The notes under the pieces are model-generated. The model was not told the origin of the DNA, searched no databases, and was given only the letters and a program-made list of their open reading frames with translations. Of a stretch of 64,000 nt of DNA, positions 31,956-43,634 are shown piece by piece. The stretch spans positions 47,735,001-47,799,000 of the forward strand of contig NW_024465885.1 in the NCBI RefSeq assembly GCF_017591425.1, in the 5' to 3' direction. The position numbers and the translations under genes are program-made. This stretch comes from Ochotona curzoniae (lineage: Eukaryota; Chordata; Mammalia; Lagomorpha; Ochotonidae). Within the stretch, counting starts at the first letter, position 1; each line of letters starts with the position of its first letter.

Positions 31956-32732
31956 TTGTTCTGAGATCTTGTCTATCTTTCTTGGAAAGCTGACTTAATG
32001 CTGGGCGAGATGACTAGGCAATGTCAAATTCATGAGAACTATCTTTATAGACACTCTGTTCTCCTTGAGCCACCTGAGTATGCCCCAAAGCAAAGTGGCC
32101 CAAGGAAGACTCAGTCTCACCTCTTGGCTGGTTTAAAACCCATGCAAACAGTCCCAACTAAGACAAGAGGGAAGTGAGCTGTGTATTTTATAATAGTATG
32201 TGAGGTATCTTAGAAATTCAGCATGGGAATGCCTGACGGATGCTCTGTCTGAGATATCCTTCCTGCTGTTCTCTCCTGGCAAAGGAATACATTTGAGTTT
32301 GCTTTAGGTGAGTAGGAGTTGAGACAGTCAAGGAGGGTTGTGAATGCGAGTAAGAAGCTGGAGGCTGGATTAATGGGGTTTCAAAACCAAAGCATTCGGG
32401 TTTCAACAAGGTTTGACTCCCAAACTTATGCAGTCTTCTAATCTCCGAAGTAGTAAGCCAGTTGAAGTAAGAGGGTAAAAACATATCCAATTATGATATC
32501 TAGACATTCAGCCTAGTGAGTGTCCTCATGCCATCATAGCATACCTTCATTGCCAAGTCTCATGAGCAGGTGTGTTACAAAAGCTAAGTTGGGCCCAACT
32601 CACATCCCTGCTTCCTACTTCACCACACGGTCCTCCTCCTGTACCTAACCCTGAACCATTGTCACCCTCATTTCAGGCCAAACTAGTGTCTCCACTCCAT
32701 CTTAGACCGGAAACTCCAAAAGACTGAGCTAG
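31956..32732. other. no recognised feature
   Basis: About 780 bases without a recognised repeat or exon. Confidence 0.35.
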
Positions 32733-33066
32733 ATGGGCCTGGCACAATAGCCTAGTGGCTAAATCCTCATTTTGCATCTGCTGGGATCCCATATGGGCAC
32801 TGGTTCATATCCTAGTTGCTGCAGTTCCAATCCAGCTTCTTGCTTGTGTTCTGGGAGAATGACCCAAAGCCTTGGGACCCTGCACCCATGTGGGGGATGT
32901 AGAGGAAGTTCCTGGCTCCTGGCTTCAGAATGGCACAGCTCTGGCCATTGTGGCCACTTGGGGAATGAAATCAGCAGACGGAATATCTTTTTGTATCTCA
33001 TTCTCTCTGCATATATGCCTTTCCAATGAAATTAAAAAAAAAAAGTAGTAAATCTTAAAAAAAAAT
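32733..33066 (+). mobile_element. C-SINE, sense, young subtype
   Basis: 'gggcctggcacaatagccta', 'tgctgggatcccatatggg', 'cagttccaatccagcttct', 'cttgggaccctgcacccat', 'ggccacttggggaatgaaat' and an A-rich tail. Complete. Confidence 0.94.
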
Positions 33067-33655
33067 AGTGGGCTAGATATGCTCTTTCTCCTTATAAACT
33101 GAATTTCCTCAGATATTTTACTGTAGTGATAAAAGGTTGACTAGAAAGGACATTGCTGTGAAGGAGTAGGATCTTGCCTTTAAATTTTCTTAAAACTGGG
33201 GATTGACTGCCAAATATTGGATGATTCGGTTCAGCAAAGCCTAGAATCCTTACGTAGAGCAATGGTCAGTTCTCATGAGGGCTTAAGAAGATCAGATTTT
33301 GAGAGCAACATAGACAGTACAGGCCGCCCTGATGAGGTCTGAGATAGAAACTAGGCTTGTGCTGGGAGTTGGAGTGGCGTCGACCATGTTACACGGCGAG
33401 AAAGAGCCTGTCTCTATTGTCCTGAGACTCTGGATGGCCAAACTTAAAAAGGATGAATTAGTTTGTTTGGAAGAGATGCTTTCAAGACTGCAAACCAGGC
33501 AGACTGAGACAAGAGTGTCAGTGGCTCTGGTTAGCAAGCTTCGCAGCGAGAACAGAGACTGAAAAAGAGCAGAAAGATTTGGGAAATTTGCAGCCTGGCT
33601 AATGAAGGAAGGAAAATAAAGCTGTGGTGGAGAGAGGATGAAGCAGAAAAATGAC
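33067..33655. other. no recognised feature
   Basis: Overlapping open frames on both strands at 33292-33562 (81 and 76 codons) have no recognised domain; no repeat identified. Confidence 0.35.
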
Positions 33656-33659
33656 TGGT

Positions 33660-33978
33660 TTTCTTTTAAGATTTATTCATATTTATTGAAAAGGCAGATT
33701 CAATTTATGGAGAGAAGGACAGAGAAAGATGTTCCATTTGATGGTTCACTCCCCAGATGGCTACAAAGGCCAGGGTTGAGCTGATCTGGAACCAAGAGCC
33801 AGGAGCCAGGAGCTTCTATGGGTCTCCCATATGGGTTCAGGGACCCAAGGCTTTGGGCCGTTGTTTGCTGATTTCCCAGGCCACAAGCAGGATGGGAAAC
33901 GAACCAGTCAGGATGTCTATTGGATTCTGGTGTTTCCAAGGTGAGGATTTAGTCATTGAGTCATTGCACTGGGAGATC
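33660..33978 (-). mobile_element. C-SINE, antisense, young subtype but diverged
   Basis: 'ttaagatttattcatattta', 'gatggttcactccccagatg', 'gccaggagccaggagcttct', 'ggctttgggccgttgtttg' and an eroded head 'cattgcactgggagatc'. Confidence 0.9.
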
Positions 33979-34099
33979 AACAACTTAAAGTGATGAATAC
34001 CAGCTAGAACAAGACAATGGAAAAAAGGTCTTAAAGGTATTTCAGTGACCTTGGGGGCCACCTATCTCACCACAAACCCAGAGGCTTGGGAGAGAAAAG

Positions 34100-34960
34100 C
34101 TGTGCTGTCAACCCTAGGGAAATTGGTGAGAACTCACACAGGATTCCTTTACTCCCCACACATTTAGCCACCAAAGCATCCCACAGTCGTAGCCCTCGGT
34201 TCAAGACAGTGCAATTTCTGCATTGGCACAATCCCTATGATATGGCTTTGTATGTCCTCAGAAGACAGAGTGATGAGGTCCTGGAGGCTTCAGTTGAGGT
34301 CTGGAAGGAAGGTCTGGGCGGCCAGGCAGACTTGCGTCACGGGGTTGGAATCAGTGTGTGGAGCCAGTGATGATGGGGCAAGGCCTGGTGAATCTTTGGG
34401 AAAGAAGCTGATGTAGATATCCCAGGAAGCAAATGGAAATGTGAAGCCCCAGACAAGCATATGAGCCTTACGGAGCAGCCTTCTGGGCAGAGGGCTGGAG
34501 GACTCCAGCTGGATTTCAAAGAATGTCTCAGTCTCCTGGGCTCCCAGGCAGAGACCTATTGCAGAGGCAGAGGCATTGCAAGGAGCCTCCAGTAGGGCAA
34601 TGCCAAGGCAGAAACAGGGAGTCAGAGCTGCCACAAAGCATCCCCACCAGGGCAGTGCCTAGTGGAGATGCCCACCTGTGTGAATGGAAGCACAGGCTGC
34701 AAACAGCGAAGACATGGGTTGGGGCTGGTCCAGTGTAGCGTGTCCAGGATGCTGGCCATGGGACTTTAGGATTTACTGTTTGTTGTGCTAGTTTTCGGTG
34801 AGTCCTCTTGCCTGTTACCCAATTTTGGAACAGAAATGGAAGCCCATGTCCCACCATTGTACCCTGATTTTGCTTGGTTCCTGTAAGGGCTCACAGCTGA
34901 AAATATTTTCTTGATTCTGGGATGACATTGTGGGTTGCCGTCTTCTGAGTAAATGGCAGG
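34100..34960 (+). mobile_element. MaLR internal region, sense
   Basis: Follows the 3' part of an ERVL-MaLR internal sequence. A repeat-rich stretch (34380-34740: 'gaagccccagacaagcat', 'ggctcccaggcagagacct', 'cacaggctgcaaacagcg') is followed by 'actttaggatttactgtttg', 'gcctgttacccaattttgg', 'aacagaaatggaagcccatg' and 'ccaccattgtaccctgattt'. The minus-strand 114- and 109-codon frames here are by-products. No LTR partner identified next to it. Confidence 0.6.
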
Positions 34961-36268
34961 ACTTCTGGTGGTAGAATGAGAGAAGGAAAGTGAGTCTGGG
35001 GGAATCAGGGGCAGAATGATTTGGTTTCTCTAAGATTTGGCTCCCAAACTCATTCAGCTATATCTAACACGCCGAGTTGCAAGTTAGTTGTACTAAGACT
35101 TCCATTGTGGGTGTTCAAGAGGCCAGGATCACAGGAAGTTCTCAGGTGACTGTGACCTTGGAAGTTAGTCCTTAAGAGGACAAAAGCCACACTGAACCTG
35201 TCCTTGCTCTCAGGTTTCCCGGTCACCACGTATACCTTCCTTTGAGGTCCATGCTCTACAGTGGCTGCCCATCTCAGAGGCCACACCGATAAGATCATTC
35301 CAACCCTGTGGCCAGCTGTACCTTTTCTCATGAAGAACTCAGTTTTCTCGGGGATCTTACGGCAGTGATGAAAAGCTGATTTCTGCAAAGAGATTATCGG
35401 GATATGAGTTTTGGTAAATTTATCCTTTCAACATCTTGCTTGAAATACTGCTGTGGGTGTACATGTTCAAAAAAAAGTTGATGTCCATTATTAGTGTTAA
35501 TATTCATAATAAAAGTTAATGTCTAGAGGCCTTTAATGGCCCTGCTCCTTTTTTATTGTTAACATCAATCTAACACTCTCAATTTACTCAGCCTATGCTA
35601 CTGAAAAAGAAATAAAAGCCATTCTTCTCCAGCTGTTACTTCAACTTTTAAAAGCACGACATTGGCTAGATCCTGCCTGTCAGCTATCCTATCTACTGTG
35701 TAATGGCAACCTAGGCCAGGAAAGTGAATATTAATGAGATGCCATCCTGGCTGTTGGCACAGAAGCTGCAGGGTCCTGGCACAGTGACTATCCATGATCT
35801 GAACTGTCCATTCGGGATGAAGACGATGTTAATCCAGATGTCAGCGCAGGGATTACAGGGAGCATTCTTCGCTTGATGGTGGATGTGTTGACAGTCTGGG
35901 GAAGAGCTCTGCACCTTCTGTGGCATTTCCTCGTTTGGTAGGGGATCGGCACCTGTCTTTGGAGAAACTTTTGTGGTCTTGTGGCAAAGGAGCTGACGTG
36001 TCCAGGGGCACTCGCGAAGGTCTCAGGGAAAAAAGAAACCTTTAAACTTTGAACTCTGTTGTCATCTGTTTCATTAGAAACTGGAAGGAGCACCTTTCCC
36101 TTTTCTCTCCAATGATCCCATTGTTCCCTGGAGCATCTGCTACTGTGCAGTTGGGTGTCTTCAAGTAGCACATTTGCATGGTGGTCAAACATTAGGGGTG
36201 ACGCTGTGGGGAGTGACACGAGCATTACTCCCAAAGACTGATGAGATTCTGCTTTGGGTGTCTGCTTC
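34961..36268. other. no recognised feature
   Basis: About 1.3 kb without a supported repeat. A 162-codon minus-strand frame (35788-36276) has no recognised domain or splice context. Confidence 0.35.
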
Positions 36269-36758
36269 TGTTCCACGAAAGCTTCAGTTTAGGTTTCATT
36301 TCTGTAAAGTCTCCTGCTACTTAGTTATACATCCAATTTTGCCCTCTACCAATCCTCTGTAACCCCACTCTCCACCAATCCAATCTGCTGTAGCCTTATG
36401 GCACTGCGCCTGGGGGCCTGTCCATCAGTTCCTCCTGCCCTGTATTCCCAATATCTGTCCCCTGCTATGGAGTGTGTGGTCCCTGCCTCGCTCTGTCCTC
36501 CTCTTCAACCCCTGCCCCACTCCTTCTTGCTGGTCTCCCTTAGAGCTCCCTTCTGTCACTATGGCAGGAGACCTGTCTTCTTCTCTCTCTTTCCCCTCAC
36601 CGTCTCTCTTTTTCTGCCTTCATTCCCTTCCCATGACCATCTTCCTCTGCTTTGCTTTCTCTCTTCCTGCCTCGCAACTACCCCTCCTGCTGGAATAAAG
36701 ACCTCCTGTGTGACTTGTTGCGTCTGGCATCTTGGATTAATGGTGAAAATTCTTAACA
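36269..36758 (+). mobile_element. probable LTR (ERV-type), sense
   Basis: CCAAT-like motifs (ctaccaatcctctgtaac, ctccaccaatccaatctg), a long pyrimidine-rich section and AATAAAG at 36694-36700, about 60 bases before a CA end, give a retroviral LTR layout. The 5' boundary at TG 36269 is a guess. The 214-codon plus-strand frame starting at 36398 runs through this pyrimidine-rich DNA and into the next SINE, so it is not a gene. Confidence 0.45.
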
Positions 36759-36809
36759 GACACAGTTCTTTTGGCATACACTTGACTGTTCTAAAGCCTA
36801 AATATTTCT

Positions 36810-37112
36810 TGAAACGTCTATTTATGTTTATTGGAAAGGAAGAGTCACAGAGAAGGTTCACTCCCCACATGTCTGCCACAGCCAGAGCTGGGCCAGATTT
36901 AAATGGATCTAAAGCTGGCCAGGAGGAGTTTCTTCTGGGTCTTCCACAAGGGTGCAGGGTTCCAAGGCTTTGGGTCATTCAACACTGCTTTCCCAGATCC
37001 AAAGCAGGGAGTTGGATGGAAAATGGAGCAGCTGGGACATGAACTGGCACCCAATTGGGATCCTGGTGCTTGCAAAGTGAGGATTTAGCCATTGAGCCAT
37101 CGTGCTGGGCCC
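36810..37112 (-). mobile_element. C-SINE, antisense
   Basis: 'gaaacgtctatttatgttta', 'ggttcactccccacatgtct', 'ttctgggtcttccacaaggg', 'gagcagctgggacatgaact', 'gggatcctggtgcttgcaaa' and head 'catcgtgctgggccc'. Confidence 0.92.
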
Positions 37113-38429
37113 TAAGCCCAAGATTTTTTTTTATAAGACTATGGTAGAATATCTAGGAAACCAAGAGCGATGTGACAAGTAAACATGAGAATGCTTTGTG
37201 TTGTCTCTTCCTTCTGTGCGTCAAACAGTATTACTTGATATATGAGAGTTTTAGATATGGGTAGCCATCCCACAGGCTTGAAAACATGCATATAGTTAGA
37301 TTTTCCCAGTGGTGTGTTCTTCCAGTGGGAAATGTCCTGGTTCTGAATTCCCTGGGCCTTAGAAGTTGACAGCTGATTGCATGCCTGCATTTCCTCCTTT
37401 GAGCTGGCTCCTCTGCGGAACCCACTCTGTTCTATGGGATGCGCATTAGCATTACAGCCAAAAACTCAGCACACTTTCGTTAAGCCTCATTGAGGCATTG
37501 TGTGCTTCCTCTGTAAGCGAACCTGTAAATGTTCTTCTAGAAAAGCACTCGTCTGTCTCAGGTCAGCGGTGACACGTGGTGGCACCGTGCTGGGTACAGC
37601 AGCTCTCTGTCGGAAAAAAGAAAGCAATGACTAATTGCGCCGCCGAGATTAGGGAGCTTGAGAATCGCAGAGGGAATGTGGCTGAGGATCTCCTAGCACA
37701 GAATGACAGCTGATGCATCAGTCAGGGTCCTGTGAGAGGCATGTGTTGAGAGGAGAGTGAGAGAGCATGGATTTTGGTAGGGGGAGGCTCACGTGTGGGA
37801 GAAGATGCAGAGGGAAAACCATCAAACCATGATGCAGATCCGCCCCTGTGGGAGAAGACAAGGAGGGAAGGCTGGGAGAAAACAGTCAGCACTGCCATGC
37901 TGCAGAATCTAGAAGATTCCACAGGGATGTTGGGGGAGCCCCTGTGTCCATGCCAGTGATACGTCCATGGGTGGGAGCAGTTCAGGGGAAGCGCATCCTC
38001 CTGCAAGCCGAGTGATGATGTATTACAAATTGTACCATCCTGAGCACTCATTGTCACTGGTCGAGTACTCAGTCTGTAGTTGTGGGGCATATATAGTGAC
38101 TACTTATCCACTTCTTTTAGCTTCTATTTCTTGTTCTGTGCCAAACACAGAAAACATCGTGGAGTCCCAAAGGACTGCCAGAGGGAAACAAGAGGAGGAA
38201 GCCGCGTGTTCTGTATTGTGGAGGCAGCTTCTTGGCCAGTCTTCCTCTGCAGAAGGGCATCGCACAGGCCGCTCAGCCAGGAATGCAGCAGGGCCAGGGT
38301 GACAGACCAGTGCACAGATGATAAAGGCTGCGAAATTTCTCACACCGTGTAGCCAGCCAGGGATTGGTCAGAACCACAAACCCTCACTCAAGGTGGCTTG
38401 TCTTTAACATCGTCCTGTGGTGGGCATCA
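37113..38429. other. no recognised feature
   Basis: 1.3 kb of mixed DNA. The part from 37718 ('cagtcagggtcctgtgag') has a faint resemblance to LTR or L1 repeat ends, but not enough to call. Open frames at 37.7-38.35 kb overlap on both strands. Confidence 0.3.
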
Positions 38430-38575
38430 TACAGGTGCTTCCTCTCAGGTTCCTCTGCCAGGCTTTAACTGTAAATGGAAAAATGATACCTATTATTACT
38501 ATTGCTATTTTGAAAATCAGGGATAGTGACATAAGCAAGCTTTTAACACAGTGCTCCATAAAAATCAGATATCAT
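38430..38575 (+). mobile_element. MIR SINE, sense
   Basis: Core-to-3' part: 'actgtaaatggaaaaatgat', 'acctattattactattgc', 'agcaagcttttaacacagtg', following the MIR pattern 'ctgtaaaatggggata...cttagaacagtgcc'. Confidence 0.6.
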
Positions 38576-39085
38576 TAGATTGAGCCATAAAGAATTGTCA
38601 CTGTTGTAAGTCAGAAATAATTCGATTTTTAGCACTTTTATGTGGTTCCAACAAAACTGTGGCTGGCAAAGTTTGTGACTCCAATGAGAAAACAAGTAAG
38701 TTAATTGATTTGAGATAGGTAGTCGGCTAGACAGGTCTGTGAAACTGGAAGTACATGACAGCCACCTGCACTCCAACATCCTCATTTGATTTGTCAAATC
38801 AGGATGTTCTCTAGGATGCATCTTCTCCATCTGGGGCCTCAAAGGGGACGCTCTTAGACTGTGAGTGTTGAGCTCCTCGTGGAAATTGTGGGGTTCCATT
38901 TGATTGCCAGGTGATCTGATCCTAAAGGAGTCCTCTCTTCCACTGCAGACCATGGCTGGAGATTCTAGCAGGAGCTCTCTCTGTCTCCATCCCACTCCCT
39001 TCTCCTTTCCAGCAATTTTCTGTCTCTTGCCCACTCATGACAGGCAGTGTGTGTGTGGGGGGGGGGGGCTGATTTTCTCACTTTT
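38576..39085. other. no recognised gene; poly-G run
   Basis: Contains a 163-codon minus-strand open frame (38543-39034) without a recognised domain. A (GT)n-G12 run lies at 39046-39068. Confidence 0.35.
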
Positions 39086-39405
39086 GTTTTAAAGATTTAT
39101 TTTACTTTTATTGGAAAGGCAGATATACAGAGAGGAGGAGAGACAGAGAGGAAGATCTTTCATCCATTGATTGATCTCCCATGTGACCACAAGAGCCAGA
39201 GCTGAGCTAATCCAAAACCAGGAGCCTGGAGCCTGTTTCAGGTCTCCCATGTGGGTGCAGGGTCCCCAGGCTTTGGGCTGTCCTTGACTGATTTCCCAGA
39301 CCACAAGCAGGGAGCTGGATGGAAAGCGGGGCTGCCGGGACTGGAACCGGCTCCCAAATGGGATCCTGGTGCAAGCAAGGTGAGAACATTAACTTTGCTG
39401 AACCC
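39086..39405 (-). mobile_element. C-SINE, antisense, young subtype
   Basis: 'ttaaagatttattttacttt', 'ggcagatatacagagaggag', 'gagacagagaggaagatctt', 'ggggctgccgggactggaac' and 'gggatcctggtgcaagcaag'. Head lost at the end. Confidence 0.94.
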
Positions 39406-40139
39406 TCTCACTTTTTAAATTAACTATCACTCTGTGTAGCTTACATGTGTCAGCACTTAGAATGTGTGTCCTTGTGCATGACAAGAGCCTGGAGGGAAAT
39501 TAACACACCCCTATCCATGTTGCTAGCATTATCTGCAAAAAAATGAGCAATTGTGACTGGGAAATCATTAGTGACGGTGACAGGCAGAGGAAGGGGGTGG
39601 ATCTATGAGAGAAAACTCAAAGCTAGGTGTTCTGACAGAAGAAGGTTGGTCTGGAAGTAGGCAGTGAGCACCTGTGTCAATGCAGCAGGCAGGGCAATCA
39701 GGCCGTGCAGAAGAGAAGACACACTAGCAAAGTGGCGGGAGTAAAACACTGTGGACAAAGTAATCTGCAGGTGTCACTCTGTGAACTGTCGCAGACAGTG
39801 CTGAAAGCACGCTGCAGGATAGTCCTTGTGTCTGGGCTGTTTAGCCAATAGCACACATGAGAAAAATAAATGTGAGACCCTCAAAACTGCTGGTGTTATG
39901 TCTGCAGGAAACGTTGAACAAGTTTTGTGGATTCTGATTTCCTACTTTGCAGCATCTAGCAGGATGCTGTTTGTGCCATTGCTGGAGTGGAGTGCCTGGG
40001 TTTGGTTCCTGCTCCTTCCTTCTGTGTGGCTGTGGCCAAAACATGGGCTTTTCCAATTCTAAATTGGATGTAAGTCTTATTTACATTTTTTGGTGTTATT
40101 TTCTTCATGACTTTAACTAAAATCCCTAAAGGGAGCAAC
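39406..40139. other. no recognised feature
   Basis: About 730 bases with no supported feature. Confidence 0.35.
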
Positions 40140-40525
40140 TAAGGAGGGAAGGATATTTATTCATGCTCATAATTTGGGAATCCACAGTGCAAGATCAGCG
40201 CAGCCTAGCAGTCTGGTGTCTTAGCGTTGGGTTGGCAATGACAGAGTGAGCAGAAACACAATTGAGTGGCGAGCAAGGATGCAGAGACCCAGGGAACACC
40301 CTGGACTTGTAAGAGCAACATGCTCATGAGATGTGTTCTATGAGGGCCGCTGCCAGGTGCCTAGAGGCCTCCTGGAAGGCCGCCCTCCTGGAAGGCCACC
40401 CTCCTGGATTCAGTAGTTACATCATTCATAGTTAGGGACATTCATCTATTGCCCCTTAGCATAAGACTGGTTTTGAACATATTCATGAGTTCAGGGAACC
40501 GAATCTCATTCATGCTATAATATTG
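40140..40525 (-). mobile_element. MaLR-like LTR, antisense
   Basis: 'atatttattcatgctcataa', 'gtgcaagatcagcgcagcc', 'gtgagcagaaacacaattga', 'gcaacatgctcatgagatg' and a right end 'atctcattcatgctataata' fit an antisense MaLR-type LTR. A 16-bp repeat (cctcctggaaggccgc, 2.5 copies) sits at about 40370-40410. Confidence 0.4.
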
Positions 40526-40859
40526 TGAGAATGGTGAAAGTGACATGAGAAAGTTCATGGGAAATGTCACAGTGAGACACTTGGAAGGTGCCTAAAAAGA
40601 ATAGATGCGATCACAGTATTTTGCATAGAAATACAGTTGCTTCTACATCCATAGAACAGCACGCAGTGATGTTGTCATAGGGAAACTTAGTGGGGAAATG
40701 GAGCTGAAGGAATTGTTACACAGAAATGGCTGAAGTTAATAAAATAGGGTACAGAATGACTGACATGGACAAACAGCCAATTGAATCAGTTCCAAATGGA
40801 TTCAAATCTAAAATCTATGATTCTTTGTGACTCACGGGGTGCTGGAAAGCTCATTTCTT

Positions 40860-41045
40860 TTTTTTAAATTTCTTTTTTATTATTATTTTCCTTGATACAT
40901 TTTTGTAAATAGAGATTCCTCTCTCCACCTCTTTCCTCCCTTCCCAATCTCCGCCCTGCTGTGTATTTTCCCTGCTATTCTTCCAGTAGTCTAGTCTTTC
41001 AGCCTGCTTTTTTTTCAAGGTGGTGTTTTATTACGCCTTTAATAT
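40860..41045 (-). mobile_element. probable L1 3' end, antisense
   Basis: A T-rich start ('tttttattattattttcctt'), 'gatacatttttgtaaataga' and a pyrimidine-rich block ('ccacctctttcctcccttcc') resemble an L1 3' UTR read from its A-tail. Family not determined. Confidence 0.4.
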
Positions 41046-41915
41046 CATCCTCTGGTCTGCAGTGGTTTACAGCCCCAAGCTTCTTTATCTGCTAAGTCCC
41101 CTGCCTGCTGACAACTTCACAACAAATCTTACTCTCAAATTTGCCTGGTCACTGGATGGGCCCAAGGAAGTCGCATGAGAAGCCGAAATGGAGACCAGGA
41201 AGGGGAGACCAGGCTAGGCAGTCAATGGAGCAGACTAGGGTATGCTGGCATTTAGACCAAGTTTCCTTAAATGATAGCAACAATAGATGCTCATTTCTAG
41301 TCCTTCCTCCTTGCTGTGTGATAATCAGAGAGGAACTGCTTTCCATCTTGCATCTCAAACCAGAGTGGGAAAAGCTCCCCATCGCTCTTATAAAACAGAG
41401 GCTGGAGGCAATTGTTCATGGAATTAATGATGGGTGGGCTGACCCAGAATTTCAATTGTGTGCTTAAATTTGAAGTCCTAGACCTAGACAAAGCCCCTTC
41501 TCCATGCCTTCCCACCTCCTTGGGGACACTCTAGTCTGTGTCCCAGTTCTTCTCCTGGATCACTTACGTTCAGAGAACATGTGTGTTTGCAGCTCCTGGC
41601 ACATCAGGAAGCCTGTATCAGTTCAGATGGCTGTTGGGAGGAGGGCTGGATGCAAGAGTGCCATTTCAATGTGAGGAAATGATTTGAAATAACAATTTCC
41701 CCCTACTTCTTTATTTTTTGCTCTGCATTTGTCTTTTACAATAAAGCTGACCACAAATCACCATCAGCTACAGGTCACCCTGCAACTCTGCCATATGCTA
41801 TTGGAGGTGTGTGTTTAACAGACTCCTTGTTTGTGTTGGTGTCTTACTTGGCAGCCTCCTCCTGAATATAAGGAAACCTCTTTCCTCTTCCTGAGGTATA
41901 CTTTGAAGCCATTTC
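41046..41915. other. no recognised feature
   Basis: A 108-codon plus-strand frame (41141-41467) has no domain or clear splice sites. An ACAATAAAG motif near 41740 could be an LTR polyadenylation signal but nothing else supports it. Confidence 0.3.
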
Positions 41916-42236
41916 CTGGGCCTGGTGCAATAGCCTAGTGGCTTTGGGCCTTGCATGTGCTGGGATCCCATATGGATGCTGGTTTGTGTCCTGGCTGCTC
42001 CACTTCCCATCCAGCTCCCTGCTTGTGGACTGAGAAAGCAGTTGAGGATAGTCCAAAGCCTTGGGACCCTGCACCCACATGGGAGATATGGAAGAAGCTT
42101 TTGGCTCCTGGCTTCAGATCAGCTCAGCTCTGGCCATTGTGGCCACTTATGGAGTGAACCAATGATGGAAGATCTTTCGGTCTCTCCTTTTCTGTGTAGA
42201 TCTGCCTTTCCATCAAAAATGAATAAATATTTTCAT
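41916..42236 (+). mobile_element. C-SINE, sense, young subtype
   Basis: 'cctgggcctggtgcaatagc', 'gtgctgggatcccatatgg', 'cacttcccatccagctccct', 'cttgggaccctgcacccac', 'ggccacttatggagtgaacc' and tail 'catcaaaaatgaataaat'. Confidence 0.95.
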
Positions 42237-42645
42237 TTCTTGATTTCTCTTTAATCAGAATACTTCCAGGCAAACATATGATGTCCTTTTCATTTAATCC
42301 TGGGAAAAACAACTATGAATTAGGAGCAAGTGTGGTTCCCTGTCCTGGTAAACTACCATCCCAGGACACATTTATATGCTTGTTTGCCTCTAGATCTTAT
42401 TTAAAAAGACCACAGAACCCTCCTGCCACACAGGGCCAATAAAAGTTTATTGTCCTTTACAAATGTACCTTTTTTTGTCTCTCTCTCCTGATGATAAGAC
42501 TTGCACCTTGCATTAGTCAAGATTACTAATGCAGAAGAAGCACAACTGTGCAAGAGATTCTTCTGGTTTGAAGTATCAGGCCAATGTTACATCACTGTCA
42601 GCCATCAGCTTGGAGAGTTCGAGTTTTCTCTCTGTTATTCAATCT
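42237..42645. other. no recognised feature
   Basis: About 400 bases between a C-SINE and the (TTCC)n block. Confidence 0.35.
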
Positions 42646-42759
42646 TTTCCTTCCTTCTTTCCTTCCTTCCTTCCTTCCTTCCTTCCTTCCTTCCTTCCTT
42701 CCTTCCTTCCTTCCTTCCTTCCTTCCTTCCTTCCTTCCTTCCTTCCTTCCTTCCTTCCT
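42646..42759. repeat. (TTCC)n microsatellite
   Basis: About 28 nearly perfect TTCC units. It reads as a Phe-Leu-Pro-Ser repeat on the plus strand and Glu-Gly-Arg-Lys on the minus strand, which explains the repetitive short frames here. Confidence 0.98.
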
Positions 42760-43179
42760 CTTCTGTCTAGGAAGAGATTCCATACACAAGGATTGGACAA
42801 CTCCAAGAAATCGCTTGTCCTTTTTACTGGACATGTTGACTGTCAAATATTGCACCGTGTAGCTACACACCTGGATGTTGTCAGTGCTATTCCGTGGTCT
42901 CACAACTGAACCAGTTAGATCCCGCCTTGTGCTTTTCCTCCCTGTAAGTCACCAGATCCTTGGTGGTATCAGACATTTTAAGTGCTCTGTGTCCTGGAAA
43001 GTCTTGGAAAGCCCACTTTAGGGAATCTTCATACTCTGCAGTGTCTAAATTCTTAAGATTTGCAAAGATGGACTTTCTGTGTTCCTGTTCAACTTTCACT
43101 CCACGGCATCTTTGTCCTGAATCAAGGGTGGGCTCTGCATTGTCCTCAGCCATCACGTGCATCTCTAACTCCAGACATT

Positions 43180-43310
43180 TGCTCAACTTCTTGAACTCTG
43201 GAATGCCTCTTCTAGCTGCCCAAGCAAATTCTATGTACCCACAAGTTCAACAAGAGGGCCCCTTTCTCTAGGGGGCCTTGCCTGACAACTTTCCACTGAA
43301 GAGCATTTAA
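43180..43310 (+). mobile_element. L2 LINE fragment, sense
   Basis: The core 'tctctagggggccttgcctg' followed by 'acaactttcc' corresponds to the L2 'agaggccttccctgacc' block; the flanks are faint. Confidence 0.4.
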
Positions 43311-43325
43311 GTTCCTCTTTTCTTT

Positions 43326-43634
43326 AAAAGATTTAAAAGATTTGTTTGAAAGGCGGACCTACAGAGGGAAGGAGAAACAGAGATATCTTCCATCTATTTG
43401 TTTGTACCCCAAAAGGCTTTAACTGCTTGAGTTGGCCTGGTACGAAACCAGCAATAAGGCACCTTTTGTGGGTCTCCCATGTAAGTACAGGGGACCAAGG
43501 ACTACAGACTGCAAGCTGACCACAAGCAAGAAGCTGGATTGTAAGTGGAGTAGCCAGGACGCGAACCAGTGCTCAGATGAGATGTTGGCACCTCAGGCCA
43601 AAGTTTAGCCTACTATGTTATGGTGGCAGCCCCC
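43326..43634 (-). mobile_element. C-SINE, antisense, diverged
   Basis: 'aaaagatttgtttgaaaggc', 'gaaacagagatatcttccat', 'gtgggtctcccatgtaagt', 'ggattgtaagtggagtagcc' and head 'ctactatgttatggtggcag'. Confidence 0.88.

Noticed and set aside
35788..36276. 162-codon minus-strand open frame
   Set aside because: No recognisable domain, no splice signals and overlapping frames; not supported as a gene.
36398..37042. 214-codon plus-strand open frame
   Set aside because: It runs from pyrimidine-rich LTR-like DNA into an antisense C-SINE (36810-37112) and has no recognisable domain.
38543..39034. 163-codon minus-strand open frame
   Set aside because: No domain or exon borders recognised; composition is unremarkable and no homolog comes to mind.
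42646..42759. CRISPR-like regular repeat
   Set aside because: The sequence is a tetranucleotide microsatellite in vertebrate DNA; there are no spacers.
42501..42909. repetitive FLPS / GRKE-type peptides
   Set aside because: They are translations of the (TTCC)n microsatellite.
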